From Nocardioides litoris (GTDB taxonomy: Bacteria > Actinomycetota > Actinomycetes > Propionibacteriales > Nocardioidaceae), in contig NZ_VDMR01000009.1 of NCBI RefSeq assembly GCF_006346315.1, forward strand, positions 1 to 64,000: a stretch of 64,000 bases of DNA, given 5' to 3'. Below the pieces are notes generated by a model. The model saw only the letters and a program-made list of their open reading frames with translations. It did not search any database and had not been told where the DNA came from. A program made the position numbers and the translations under genes. Below are positions 23,198-30,740 of this stretch, piece by piece; the first letter of the stretch is position 1, and the number at the start of each line of letters is the position of its first letter.

Positions 23198-24772
23198 GTG
23201 CTCGTCCCGCTGACCGTCAACGACTTCATCGACCGGGCCGTGCAGGTCTACGGCGAGCGCATCGGTGTCGTCGACGAGCCCGACCAGCCCGCCCCGTCGC
23301 TGGGCGAGGTGACCTACGCCGGCCTCGGCGGCCTCGCCCGGCGCCAGGCGGCCCACCTGGACTCGCTCGGCCTCGACGTGGGCGACCGGGTCGCCGTGGT
23401 CAGCCACAACAGCGCGCGGCTGCTGGCGTCGTTCTTCGGCGTCGCGGGCTCCGGGCGCGTGCTCGTGCCCGTCAACTTCCGGCTGCGGCCCGACGAGGTG
23501 AGCTACATCGTCGAGCACTCCGGCGCCCGCGTGCTGTACGTCGACCCCGAGCTCGACGAGGCGCTGGCCGGCGTGACCGCCGAGCACCGCTTCGTGCTGG
23601 GCCACGACGAGGACCTGTTCGGCGGGGCCGACCTCGCCGACGTCGAGCCGCGTCCGTGGGAGCCCGACGAGGGCGCCACGGCGACCATCAACTACACCTC
23701 GGGCACGACCGCGCGGCCCAAGGGCGTGCAGATCACCCACCGCAACATCTGGACCAACGCGGTCACCTTCGCCCTGCACGCCGGTGTCACCGACCGCGAC
23801 GTCTACCTGCACACGCTGCCGATGTTCCACGCCAACGGCTGGGGGATGCCCTTCGCCATGACCGGCATGGGGGCGCGCCACGTCGTGCTGCGCAAGATCG
23901 ACGGCGCCGAGATCCTGCGACGCGTGCGCGACCACGGCGTCACCGTCATGTGTGCCGCCCCCGCCGTCGCGGCCGCGGTGCTGGAAGCCGCGCAGTCGTG
24001 GGAGGGCGAGGTCCCCGGCCGCGACAAGGTCCGCATCATCATGGCCGGCGCTCCACCGCCCACCAAGACCGTCGCCCGCGTCGAGGCCGAGCTGGGCTGG
24101 GAGTTCATCCAGATCTACGGCCTCACCGAGACCTCCCCGCTGCTGACCATCAACCGCACCCGCGAGGAGTGGGACGACCTGGGCACCGAGGAGCGGGCCC
24201 AGAAGCTCACCCGGGCCGGCGCGCCCGCCATCGGCGTACGGCTGTCGGTGACCGAGCCGTCCACCGACGAGGACGGCGAGCCGGTGGCCGGTGGCGAGCT
24301 GCTCGCCCGGTCCAACGTCGTGCTCGAGGGCTACTGGGAGCAGCCGGAGGAGAGCGCGGTCGCGCTCGAGGGCGGCTGGTTCCACACCGGCGACGGCGCG
24401 GTCATCGGCGACGACGGCTACGTCACCATCCAGGACCGCAAGAAGGACGTCATCATCACCGGCGGCGAGAACGTCTCCTCCATCGAGGTCGAGGACGTGC
24501 TCTTCTCCCACCCCGCCGTCGCCGAGGTCGCGGTCATCGGGGTCCCCGACGAGAAGTGGGGCGAGACGATCAAGGCGCTCGTCGTCCTGGCCGAGGGCGA
24601 GGACGCCTCCGAGGCCGACCTGATCGCCTGGTGCAAGGACAAGGCGGCCGGCTACAAGGCCCCGACCTCGATCGAGTTCCGCGACGAGCTGGCCCGCACC
24701 GCCACCGGGAAGCTGCAGAAGTTCAAGCTGCGCGCGCCGTACTGGGAAGGGCGCGAGCGGCAGGTGAACTGA
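23198..24772 (+). CDS. Acyl-CoA synthetase (fatty-acid type, AMP-forming)
   Basis: 524 residues of the adenylate-forming superfamily with P-loop YTSGTTARPKG (about 168), YGLTETSP (about 307), hinge DRKKDVIITGGENVSS (about 415) and catalytic Lys in TATGKLQKFKL (about 508). It converts a fatty acid to its acyl-CoA. It is closer to medium/long-chain fatty-acyl-CoA ligases of actinobacteria than the one at 15136. GTG 23198 follows AGGAGG by five nt. A palindrome over the promoter suggests repression, possibly by a fatty-acid-responsive regulator. Confidence 0.9.
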   Translation: MLVPLTVNDFIDRAVQVYGERIGVVDEPDQPAPSLGEVTYAGLGGLARRQAAHLDSLGLDVGDRVAVVSHNSARLLASFFGVAGSGRVLVPVNFRLRPDEVSYIVEHSGARVLYVDPELDEALAGVTAEHRFVLGHDEDLFGGADLADVEPRPWEPDEGATATINYTSGTTARPKGVQITHRNIWTNAVTFALHAGVTDRDVYLHTLPMFHANGWGMPFAMTGMGARHVVLRKIDGAEILRRVRDHGVTVMCAAPAVAAAVLEAAQSWEGEVPGRDKVRIIMAGAPPPTKTVARVEAELGWEFIQIYGLTETSPLLTINRTREEWDDLGTEERAQKLTRAGAPAIGVRLSVTEPSTDEDGEPVAGGELLARSNVVLEGYWEQPEESAVALEGGWFHTGDGAVIGDDGYVTIQDRKKDVIITGGENVSSIEVEDVLFSHPAVAEVAVIGVPDEKWGETIKALVVLAEGEDASEADLIAWCKDKAAGYKAPTSIEFRDELARTATGKLQKFKLRAPYWEGRERQVN

Positions 24773-24969
24773 CTGTTCGGGTCGCTGCGGGGCGGCGCGC
24801 GCCGCAGGCCCGCGCCGCTCTCGGAGGGCTGCCGCGGCTCGGTACGGCGGGCCCGACCGGCGCGGGTGCCGCCCCGGCGCTCCGTGCGCCCGGTGACCCG
24901 GTGGTGATGTGGTCGGGGCGCCTGTGCCCCGTCGTCCTGTTCGGGTCGCTGCGGGGAGGCGCGCGCCGC
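24773..24969 (+). repeat. Pair of 33-bp direct repeats in a gene-free stretch
   Basis: The segments 24773-24805 and 24937-24969 are identical except for one base (C/A at the 21st position). Each starts CTGTTCGGGTCGCTG and ends in a GCGCGCGCCGC palindrome. They bracket 131 bp with no credible gene. They may mark a past segmental duplication or the limits of a small lost or non-autonomous element. No transposase remains. Confidence 0.7.
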
Positions 24970-24983
24970 GAGTGCTGTCACCC

Positions 24984-25260
24984 CACGGTGGTCGAGGAAG
25001 GCGCCCTGGCGCCTGTCTCGAGGCCACTGGCCGCAGGTCGGACCTCGGGTCAGTTGCGGTCAGGTGGTCTCGAGACGGTTGCCAGCGCAACCTCCTCGAC
25101 CACCGTGGGGTCGGGTGGTCTCGAGACGGTTGCCAGCGCAACCTCCTCGACCACCGTGGGGTCGGGTGGTCTCGAGACGGTTGCCAGCGCAACCTCCTCG
25201 CCCACCGTGGGGTCAGGTGGTCTCGAGACGGTTGCCAGCGCAACCTCCCCGACCACCGTG
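24984..25260. repeat. Palindromic repeat cluster with four 51-bp tandem copies
   Basis: An inverted unit at 24984-25027 (inner arms GGCGCC/GGCGCC) is followed by four direct 44-bp units starting at 25064, 25115, 25166 and 25217, a 51-bp period with 7-bp linkers. The four carry inner arms GGTTGC/GCAACC, different from the inverted neighbour. The array ends eight bases before the stop of the minus-strand zinc-ribbon gene. Confidence 0.92.
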
Positions 25261-25268
25261 CGGCCGGG

Positions 25269-25556
25269 TCAGTGCTGGGGGACCTGCGGGTGGGAGGGCT
25301 GCCCGCCGCCGTACGACGAGCGCAGGTCGGCCGCGCAACGCTCGGCCTCCTCGGCGGTGAGGTGGGACTGCAGGCCGCAGAAGGTGCAGTCGAGCAGGTG
25401 CTTGGTGGAGGTCGTGAAGAGCGGGATCCAGAAGAAGGTGAACTTGCGGCGCACCCGGTGCAGGCGGTGCGCGGCGGGGTTGTGGCACTGGCGGCAGACC
25501 AGGTTGCCGGTGGCCAGCAGGTCGACATAGGCCTTGGAGCCCCAGATGAAGATCAC
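25269..25556 (-). CDS. Zinc-ribbon protein
   Basis: 95 residues. Two CxxC pairs, LVCRQCHN (about 25-28) and LDCTFCGL (about 60-63), form a likely structural zinc site; the sequence between is basic and hydrophobic (RRKFTFFWIPLF). The C-terminal end is a helical HLTAEEAERCAADL segment and a low-complexity tail. It resembles the bacterial zinc-ribbon_15 group, function unknown. GTG 25556 is supported by TACCGT six nt upstream (leaderless). It diverges from the Nif3-like gene. Confidence 0.75.
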   Translation of the reverse strand: MIFIWGSKAYVDLLATGNLVCRQCHNPAAHRLHRVRRKFTFFWIPLFTTSTKHLLDCTFCGLQSHLTAEEAERCAADLRSSYGGGQPSHPQVPQH

Positions 25557-25562
25557 CCCCAG

Positions 25563-25576
25563 ACGGTACCTAGGGT
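25563..25576. promoter_or_regulatory. Back-to-back -10 boxes of divergent leaderless genes
   Basis: TACCGT on the minus strand (25563-25568) is six nt before GTG 25556, and TAGGGT on the plus strand (25571-25576) is seven nt before GTG 25584. Only two bases separate the boxes, so the two promoters probably compete. Confidence 0.55.
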
Positions 25577-25583
25577 GGGCCGC

Positions 25584-26714
25584 GTGCCCCGCCTGCAGAC
25601 CGTCGTCGACCTGCTCCACACCTGGTTCCCGCCCGGCACGGCCGACTCGTGGGACGCCGTCGGGCTGGTGTGGGGCGACCCGGAGCAGGCCGTGCAGAAG
25701 GTCGCCTTCGCCGTCGACGTGACGCCCGAGGTCGCCGCCGAGGCCGCGGAGTGGGGTGCCGACCTGCTGGTGGTGCACCACCCGCTGTTCCTCAAGCCCG
25801 TGCACGGGTTCGCGGCGACGACGCCGAAGGGCCGCACGCTGGCCACGCTGGTCGGGGCGGGGTGCGCGCTGCTGACCGCGCACACCAACGCCGACCAGGC
25901 CGTCGGCGGGGTGTCGGAGGCGATGGCGACCGCGCTCGGCCTGCACGAGCAGCAGCCGCTGGCCCCCGCGCCGGCCGACCCGACCGACCGGCTCACGGTC
26001 TACGTGCCGGTCGAGGCCGCCGCCGTGGTGCGGGCCGCCATCGCCGAGGCCGGGGCGGGGCAGATCGGTCGCTACGACTTCGCGTCGTTCACCTCGGCGC
26101 CGGGCCAGGGGCGGTTCCGGCCGCTGGAGGGGGCCGACCCGTTCTACGGCACCGTCGGCGAGATCAGCGAGGTCGAGGAGGTCCGTGTCGAGGCCGTGCT
26201 GCAGCGTTCGCGCCGCCGGGCCGTGGTCGCGGCGATGGAGGCCGCGCACCCCTACGAGGAGCCGGCGTACGACGTGGTCGAGGTCGCCGACGCCGAGGTC
26301 GGCGCCACCGGGAGCGGGCGGATCGGCACGATCACGCCGGTGACGCTGGCCGAGTTCGCCGAGCAGGTGGCCGCCGCGCTGCCGGACACGCAGCACGGGG
26401 TGCGGGTGGCCGGCGATCCTGGGCGCCGGGTGCGGCGGGTGGCGGTCTGCGGCGGCGCGGGCGACTTCCTCCTCGACCGGGTGCTCGGCACGAACGCCGA
26501 CGTCTACGTCACCAGCGACCTGCGCCACCACCCGGCGGCGGAGTTCGTCGAGAAGGGCGGTCCGGCCCTGGTCGACGTGGCGCACTGGGCGGCTGAGTGG
26601 ACCTGGCTGCCGGTCGTCTCGCAGCGGCTGGCCGACGCCCTCGACGCGGCCGGGGAGCCCGTGCAGACCCGGGTCAGCACGCTCGTCACCGATCCGTGGA
26701 CAATGCGCCTGTGA
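25584..26714 (+). CDS. Nif3-like dinuclear metal-centre protein
   Basis: 376 residues of the Nif3/YbgI family (GTP cyclohydrolase 1 type 2-like). Metal-ligand motifs are VVHHPLFLKP (about 71), LTAHTNADQAVGG (about 99-111) and, near the C-terminus, TSDLRHHPAAEF with an invariant VDVAHWAAEW. An inserted PII-like domain of about 110 residues sits in the middle (AHPYEEPAYDVVEV), as in longer family members. The family forms hexameric rings; the substrate is debated. It overlaps the next gene by four bases. Confidence 0.9.
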   Translation: MPRLQTVVDLLHTWFPPGTADSWDAVGLVWGDPEQAVQKVAFAVDVTPEVAAEAAEWGADLLVVHHPLFLKPVHGFAATTPKGRTLATLVGAGCALLTAHTNADQAVGGVSEAMATALGLHEQQPLAPAPADPTDRLTVYVPVEAAAVVRAAIAEAGAGQIGRYDFASFTSAPGQGRFRPLEGADPFYGTVGEISEVEEVRVEAVLQRSRRRAVVAAMEAAHPYEEPAYDVVEVADAEVGATGSGRIGTITPVTLAEFAEQVAAALPDTQHGVRVAGDPGRRVRRVAVCGGAGDFLLDRVLGTNADVYVTSDLRHHPAAEFVEKGGPALVDVAHWAAEWTWLPVVSQRLADALDAAGEPVQTRVSTLVTDPWTMRL

Positions 26715-27454
26715 AGGCCGACCCCGCCGCCCAGCTGCGCCTGCTCGAGGTGCAGGCCCTCGACTCGCGCGCCGACCAGCTGCGCCACAAGCGCGCCTCC
26801 CTGCCGGAGCTGGCCGAGATCGCCTCGCTCACCGCGAGCCGCCGCGAGGAGGACGACCGCCGCCGCGACCAGCAGGTCGTCGTCGACGACCTCACTGCCG
26901 CCCTGCGCAAGGCCGAGGTCGACGTCGAGGCGGTCCGGGCACGACGCACCCGCGACAACGACCGGATGGCCCAGGGGCTCATCACCAACCCCAAGGACCT
27001 CGAGCGCATGCAGCACGAGCTGGCCTCCCTCGAGCGCCGCATCGGCACGCTCGAGGACGAGGAGCTCGAGGTGATGGAGCAGCTGGAGGAGGCCCAGGCC
27101 CTGCTCACCGAGATCGAGCAGCGGGTCGCGGCCAGCGACGAGCGGCTGGCCGAGCTGCAGGCCGTCGTCGGCGAGCGCACCGCGACTTTCGACGCCGACC
27201 TCGCGACCGTGGAGGCCCAGCGCGGCCCGGCCGCGGAGGGGCTGCCCGACGACCTGGTCGCGCTCTACGACCGGCTCCGGGCCGCCAAGGGCGGCGTCGG
27301 CGCCGCCGCGCTGACCCAGCGCCGCTGCACAGGCTGCCAGCTGGGCATCGACAACGCCGAGCTCGGGGTCATCCGGGCCACGCCCGAGGACACGGTCGTG
27401 CGGTGCGAGGAGTGCTCGCGCATCCTCGTCCGCACCGCGGAGAGCGGCCTGTGA
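26711..27454 (+). CDS. Coiled-coil zinc-ribbon protein (C4 type)
   Basis: 247 residues. Residues of about 10-180 form a long charged coiled coil (LEDEELEVMEQLEEAQALL region). The C-terminus carries a C4 zinc ribbon: RCTGCQLG (about 203-206) and RCEECSRIL (about 231-234). It belongs to the group often placed beside nif3-like and RNase H genes in actinobacteria, with presumed nucleic-acid or protein-scaffold function. It is translationally coupled on both sides (GTGA overlaps). Confidence 0.88.
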   Translation: MKADPAAQLRLLEVQALDSRADQLRHKRASLPELAEIASLTASRREEDDRRRDQQVVVDDLTAALRKAEVDVEAVRARRTRDNDRMAQGLITNPKDLERMQHELASLERRIGTLEDEELEVMEQLEEAQALLTEIEQRVAASDERLAELQAVVGERTATFDADLATVEAQRGPAAEGLPDDLVALYDRLRAAKGGVGAAALTQRRCTGCQLGIDNAELGVIRATPEDTVVRCEECSRILVRTAESGL

Positions 27455-28638
27455 CCGACGCCGGAGGCACCGGCCCGCGGGCGGTCCTCATCGAGGCCGA
27501 CGGCGGGTCGCGGGGCAACCCCGGCCCGGCGGCGTACGGCGCGGTGCTCAAGGACGCCGACACCGGCGCCGTCATCGCCGAGGACGGCACCACCATCGGC
27601 GTCGCGACCAACAACGTCGCGGAGTACTCCGGCCTCATCGCCGGGCTGCGGATGGCGGCCGACCACGCCCCCGAGGCCGACGTCGAGGTGCGGATGGACT
27701 CCAAGCTCGTCGTGGAGCAGATGTCGGGCCGGTGGAAGATCAAGCACCCCGGCATGAAGCCGCTCGCGGCCGAGGCGGCCCAGCTGGCGCCGTTCGGGAC
27801 GACGTACACGTGGGTGCCGCGCGAGCGCAACAAGCACGCCGACCGGCTGGCCAACGAGGCCCTCGACGGCAAGCGATCGGGGGTCACCGTGGCCGGGGCG
27901 CCGCGCGCGGCGAGCGAGGCCGGCGAGTCGGTGGTCGAGGAGGTCGAGGACCCCGCCAAGACCCCCGCTCGCGGGTGGTCGGCCCCTGGCGCATCGACGA
28001 CGCTGGTGCTCGTGCGGCACGGCGTCACCGTGCACACCACGGCCAAGCGGTTCTCCGGCGGCCTCGGCGGCGACAACCCGCCGCTCAGCGACGAGGGACG
28101 CGACCAGGTCCGGCTCGCCGCCGAGTGGCTCGCGCCGCTGGCCGAGCAGGTCGACCGCGTCGTGGCCTCGCCCGTCCGACGCACCCGCGAGTCGGCCGAC
28201 ATCGTCGGCGCCGTGCTCGGGGTCGAGGTGGCCGAGGAGCCCGGCTTCGCCGAGATGGAGTTCGGCCACTGGGACGGGCTGACCTTCGCCGAGGTGGGCG
28301 AGCGGCACGGCGAGGAGCTCACGGCCTGGATGGGGTCGGTGGACGTGGCGCCGCGGGGCGGGGAGTCGTTCAGCACGGTCCGCGCGCGCGTGCTGGCCGG
28401 GCTCGACCGGGTCCTGGCCCAGCACGCCGGCCGCACCGTGGTGGTGGTCAGCCACGTCACCCCGATCAAGACGCTCGTGGCGCACGCCCTGGGGGCGCCG
28501 CTGCCGTCGGTCTTCGCGATGGAGCTCGCGCCCGCGTCGGTCAGCGTGGTGTCGTTCCACGACGACGGCCGCGGCTCCATGCGGCTCTACAACGCGCTGC
28601 CCCCCGCCCGCGACGCCTTCGTGCCCGGCACCTGGTGA
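27451..28638 (+). CDS. Bifunctional RNase HI / histidine acid phosphatase (CobC-like)
   Basis: 395 residues. An RNase H domain (about 10-145) has catalytic acids in EADGGSRGNPG, NVAEYSGL, MDSKLVVEQM and RNKHADRLAN. A histidine-phosphatase domain (about 185-390) has LVRHGVT, the Arg of SPVRRTRES, EMEFGHWDG and the second His of VVSHVTPIK. The same fusion exists as Rv2228c in Mycobacterium, where the second domain has acid phosphatase and alpha-ribazole phosphatase activity. It could supply the alpha-ribazole phosphatase step not otherwise seen among the cob genes here. GTG 27451 overlaps the upstream stop. Confidence 0.92.
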   Translation: MTDAGGTGPRAVLIEADGGSRGNPGPAAYGAVLKDADTGAVIAEDGTTIGVATNNVAEYSGLIAGLRMAADHAPEADVEVRMDSKLVVEQMSGRWKIKHPGMKPLAAEAAQLAPFGTTYTWVPRERNKHADRLANEALDGKRSGVTVAGAPRAASEAGESVVEEVEDPAKTPARGWSAPGASTTLVLVRHGVTVHTTAKRFSGGLGGDNPPLSDEGRDQVRLAAEWLAPLAEQVDRVVASPVRRTRESADIVGAVLGVEVAEEPGFAEMEFGHWDGLTFAEVGERHGEELTAWMGSVDVAPRGGESFSTVRARVLAGLDRVLAQHAGRTVVVVSHVTPIKTLVAHALGAPLPSVFAMELAPASVSVVSFHDDGRGSMRLYNALPPARDAFVPGTW

Positions 28639-28651
28639 GCGGCTGACCGGC

Positions 28652-29914
28652 GTGCCCGCCCACCTCGTCGCCCTGCTCGACCCGGCGGCCGGGCTGGTGC
28701 TCGTCGGTCCCCACGACCCACCCCGGCTGCCCGTCGCGACCGGGAGCTGGCCCACGGCGGGCGACCTGCGCGCCGTCGTCGGGGAGCCCAGCGCGTGGCC
28801 CGCGGGCCCGCCGTTCCCCGCCGGTCCCGGGTACGTCGTCGACCCGCTCGTGGCGCGGACGCCGGTCTCGGTGCCGGGCCGCCGGTGGTGGCCGCTCGCC
28901 GGGGCCACCGACCTGGGCCTGCCGCCGGAGGCGGTGCACGGGCTGCACGCGGCGGTGCACGAGCTCCGCGTCGGGGCGCCGGCCGACGGACGGGCCCCGT
29001 GGTGGACGCCGACGTGGGCCGAGGGGACCGACGCCTGGGTCGACGCGGTGCTCGCCGGCCGGGGCCGGGGCGAGCGTCGCACGGGGCCCGGGGTGCCGGT
29101 GAAGACCTGGTCGCTCGCCGCCGTCGTCCGGTACGACGTCGTCGAGCCCTCCGGGCGGGAGCGGCCGGTGTGGCTCAAGGCCCCGTGCGCCGGGTTCCGC
29201 GACGAGCCCGCGCTCACCGCCTGGGTCGCCCGGGAGGCGGCCGAGGTGGCGCCGGAGGTGGTCGGGCTCGACGAGGAGCGCGCGCTCCTGCTGGTCGAGC
29301 ACCTCGAGGAGGTCGCCGAGCCCCTCGACGTCGCCGTGGTGGCCGAGGTGGCGCGTCGCCTGGCCCAGGCGCAGGTCGCGACGGTCGGCCGGCTCGACGG
29401 GCTGCTGCGCGCCGGGGCGCCCGACCGCGGGGCCGCCCGCACCGTCGCGGGCCTGCTGCGGGTGCTGCCCGAGGGGACGGCGCGGGCCCGGCTGGTCGCC
29501 CACGTCGAGGAGCTGCACGCCCTCGGTCTCCCGCCGACCCTGGTGCACGGCGACCTGCACGTCGGCAACCTCGGTCGGCGCGCCGACGGCACCCCCGTCG
29601 CCTTCGACTGGACCGACGCCTGCGTCGCCCACCCCTACCTCGACGGCCGCCACCTCGCGACGAGCGTCGAGCGGGTGGCCGGGGCGGGGGCGGAGGGGGC
29701 GGTGCGCGACGCGTTCGTGGGCGTGTGGCACGCGGCGTACCCGCACGTCGACCACCGGCGGGCCTGGGGCCTGGCCCGCGTCGTCGACCGGGCCTTCACG
29801 CTGCTGTCCTACGACGCGATCGGGGCTGCGCTGCGACCGCAGGACCGGCTGGAGCACACCCCGGTGCGCGACCAGCTGGTGGCCGAGCTGGTCGGGCCCG
29901 ACGGGATCGCCTGA
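28652..29914 (+). CDS. Aminoglycoside-phosphotransferase-fold protein
   Basis: 420 residues. The C-terminal half has a kinase-like phosphotransferase core: LVEHLEEVAEPLD region, catalytic loop VHGDLHVGN (about 301-309) and metal-binding FDWTDACVAHP (about 318). The N-terminal 170 residues are not recognised. It probably phosphorylates a small molecule; there is no evidence that it confers drug resistance. GTG 28652 follows the RNase H/phosphatase gene by 13 bp, so it may share that operon. Confidence 0.8.
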   Translation: MPAHLVALLDPAAGLVLVGPHDPPRLPVATGSWPTAGDLRAVVGEPSAWPAGPPFPAGPGYVVDPLVARTPVSVPGRRWWPLAGATDLGLPPEAVHGLHAAVHELRVGAPADGRAPWWTPTWAEGTDAWVDAVLAGRGRGERRTGPGVPVKTWSLAAVVRYDVVEPSGRERPVWLKAPCAGFRDEPALTAWVAREAAEVAPEVVGLDEERALLLVEHLEEVAEPLDVAVVAEVARRLAQAQVATVGRLDGLLRAGAPDRGAARTVAGLLRVLPEGTARARLVAHVEELHALGLPPTLVHGDLHVGNLGRRADGTPVAFDWTDACVAHPYLDGRHLATSVERVAGAGAEGAVRDAFVGVWHAAYPHVDHRRAWGLARVVDRAFTLLSYDAIGAALRPQDRLEHTPVRDQLVAELVGPDGIA

Positions 29915-29931
29915 CGGGGACTGCCGGAGGG

Positions 29932-30711
29932 TCAGACCTCGCTGACGACGACGTCGAGGCGGGTGCCGGTCTTGGAGGGCTCGTCGAGCTCGACGGTCCA
30001 GCCGAGGTCACCGAGGAGCTCGGCCAGCCGGGCCGGGGTGCGCGGGTCGCCGCCGTCCTCGAGCAGCGCGCGCACCAGGCGGCCCTTGGTGGCCTTGTTG
30101 AAGTGGCTGACCACCTGTCGGCGGCCGTCGACCTCGTGCAGCACCCGCACCGTCGCCACCCGGCCGGCGAGCTCGGCGGGCGGGCGCCAGAAGGCGGCGT
30201 ACGTGCCGGAGCGGAGGTCGACGAGCAGCCCCCGGCCCATCGCCTCGGTGACCGCGGGGCCGAGGGCCTCGCGCCACACGCCCGCCACCGGGCCGAGGCC
30301 GGGCAGCGAGGCGTCGCCGGAGAGGCGGTAGGCCGGGATGCGGTCGCCCGGGCGCACGAGGCCGAACAGGCTGGAGGTGATCGCGACCCGGCTGCTGGCC
30401 CGGCGGCGGGCGGCCGTGGGCAGGCTGGGCAGGCCGAGGGCGTCGTACAGGACGCCGGTGTAGACGGCGTCGGCGCGGGCCGTGGGCGCGGTGGCGGCCC
30501 GGGCGTTGAGCCCGACGAGGTCGAGCTGGGTGCGGGGGACCGAGAGCACGCGGGCGGCCTCGTCGGGGTCGCGCTCGCACAGCTCGACGAGGGCGTCGAG
30601 GACGCGGGCGCGCGCGGCGGTGAGGGAGCGGGACGAGAGGGTGTCGAGGTCGAGGCGCCGGCCCCGGCCGGGAGCCGCCTTGCCCTCGCTCGGCGGCAGC
30701 AGGATCAGCAC
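29932..30711 (-). CDS. yaaA: YaaA (DUF328) peroxide-stress protein
   Basis: 259 residues, the usual length, starting MLILLPPSEGKA, the hallmark of the YaaA/DUF328 family. ITSSLFGLVRPGDRIPAYRL in the middle and VSHFNKATKGRLVRALL near the C-terminus are also conserved. In E. coli YaaA limits free iron and DNA damage during H2O2 stress and binds DNA through a helix-hairpin-helix-like motif. It diverges from the RNB nuclease gene; the 29 bp between start codons contain the promoters. Confidence 0.92.
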   Translation of the reverse strand: MLILLPPSEGKAAPGRGRRLDLDTLSSRSLTAARARVLDALVELCERDPDEAARVLSVPRTQLDLVGLNARAATAPTARADAVYTGVLYDALGLPSLPTAARRRASSRVAITSSLFGLVRPGDRIPAYRLSGDASLPGLGPVAGVWREALGPAVTEAMGRGLLVDLRSGTYAAFWRPPAELAGRVATVRVLHEVDGRRQVVSHFNKATKGRLVRALLEDGGDPRTPARLAELLGDLGWTVELDEPSKTGTRLDVVVSEV

Positions 30712-30728
30712 GACGCGCTCACGACGCC

Positions 30729-30734
30729 TAGGTT
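30729..30734 (+). promoter_or_regulatory. -10 box of the RNB nuclease gene
   Basis: TAGGTT six nt before ATG 30741, indicating a leaderless transcript. The overlapping CCTAGG is symmetrical and may serve the divergent yaaA gene too. Confidence 0.55.
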
Positions 30735-30740
30735 AGGGAC

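Noticed and set aside
25064..25260. Possible CRISPR array with 51-bp period
   Set aside because: The apparent spacers are 7 bp and nearly identical; this is tandem amplification of the palindrome.
28652..29914. Aminoglycoside-resistance gene
   Set aside because: Only the general phosphotransferase fold is visible; the N-terminal half does not match known resistance enzymes and the context is housekeeping.
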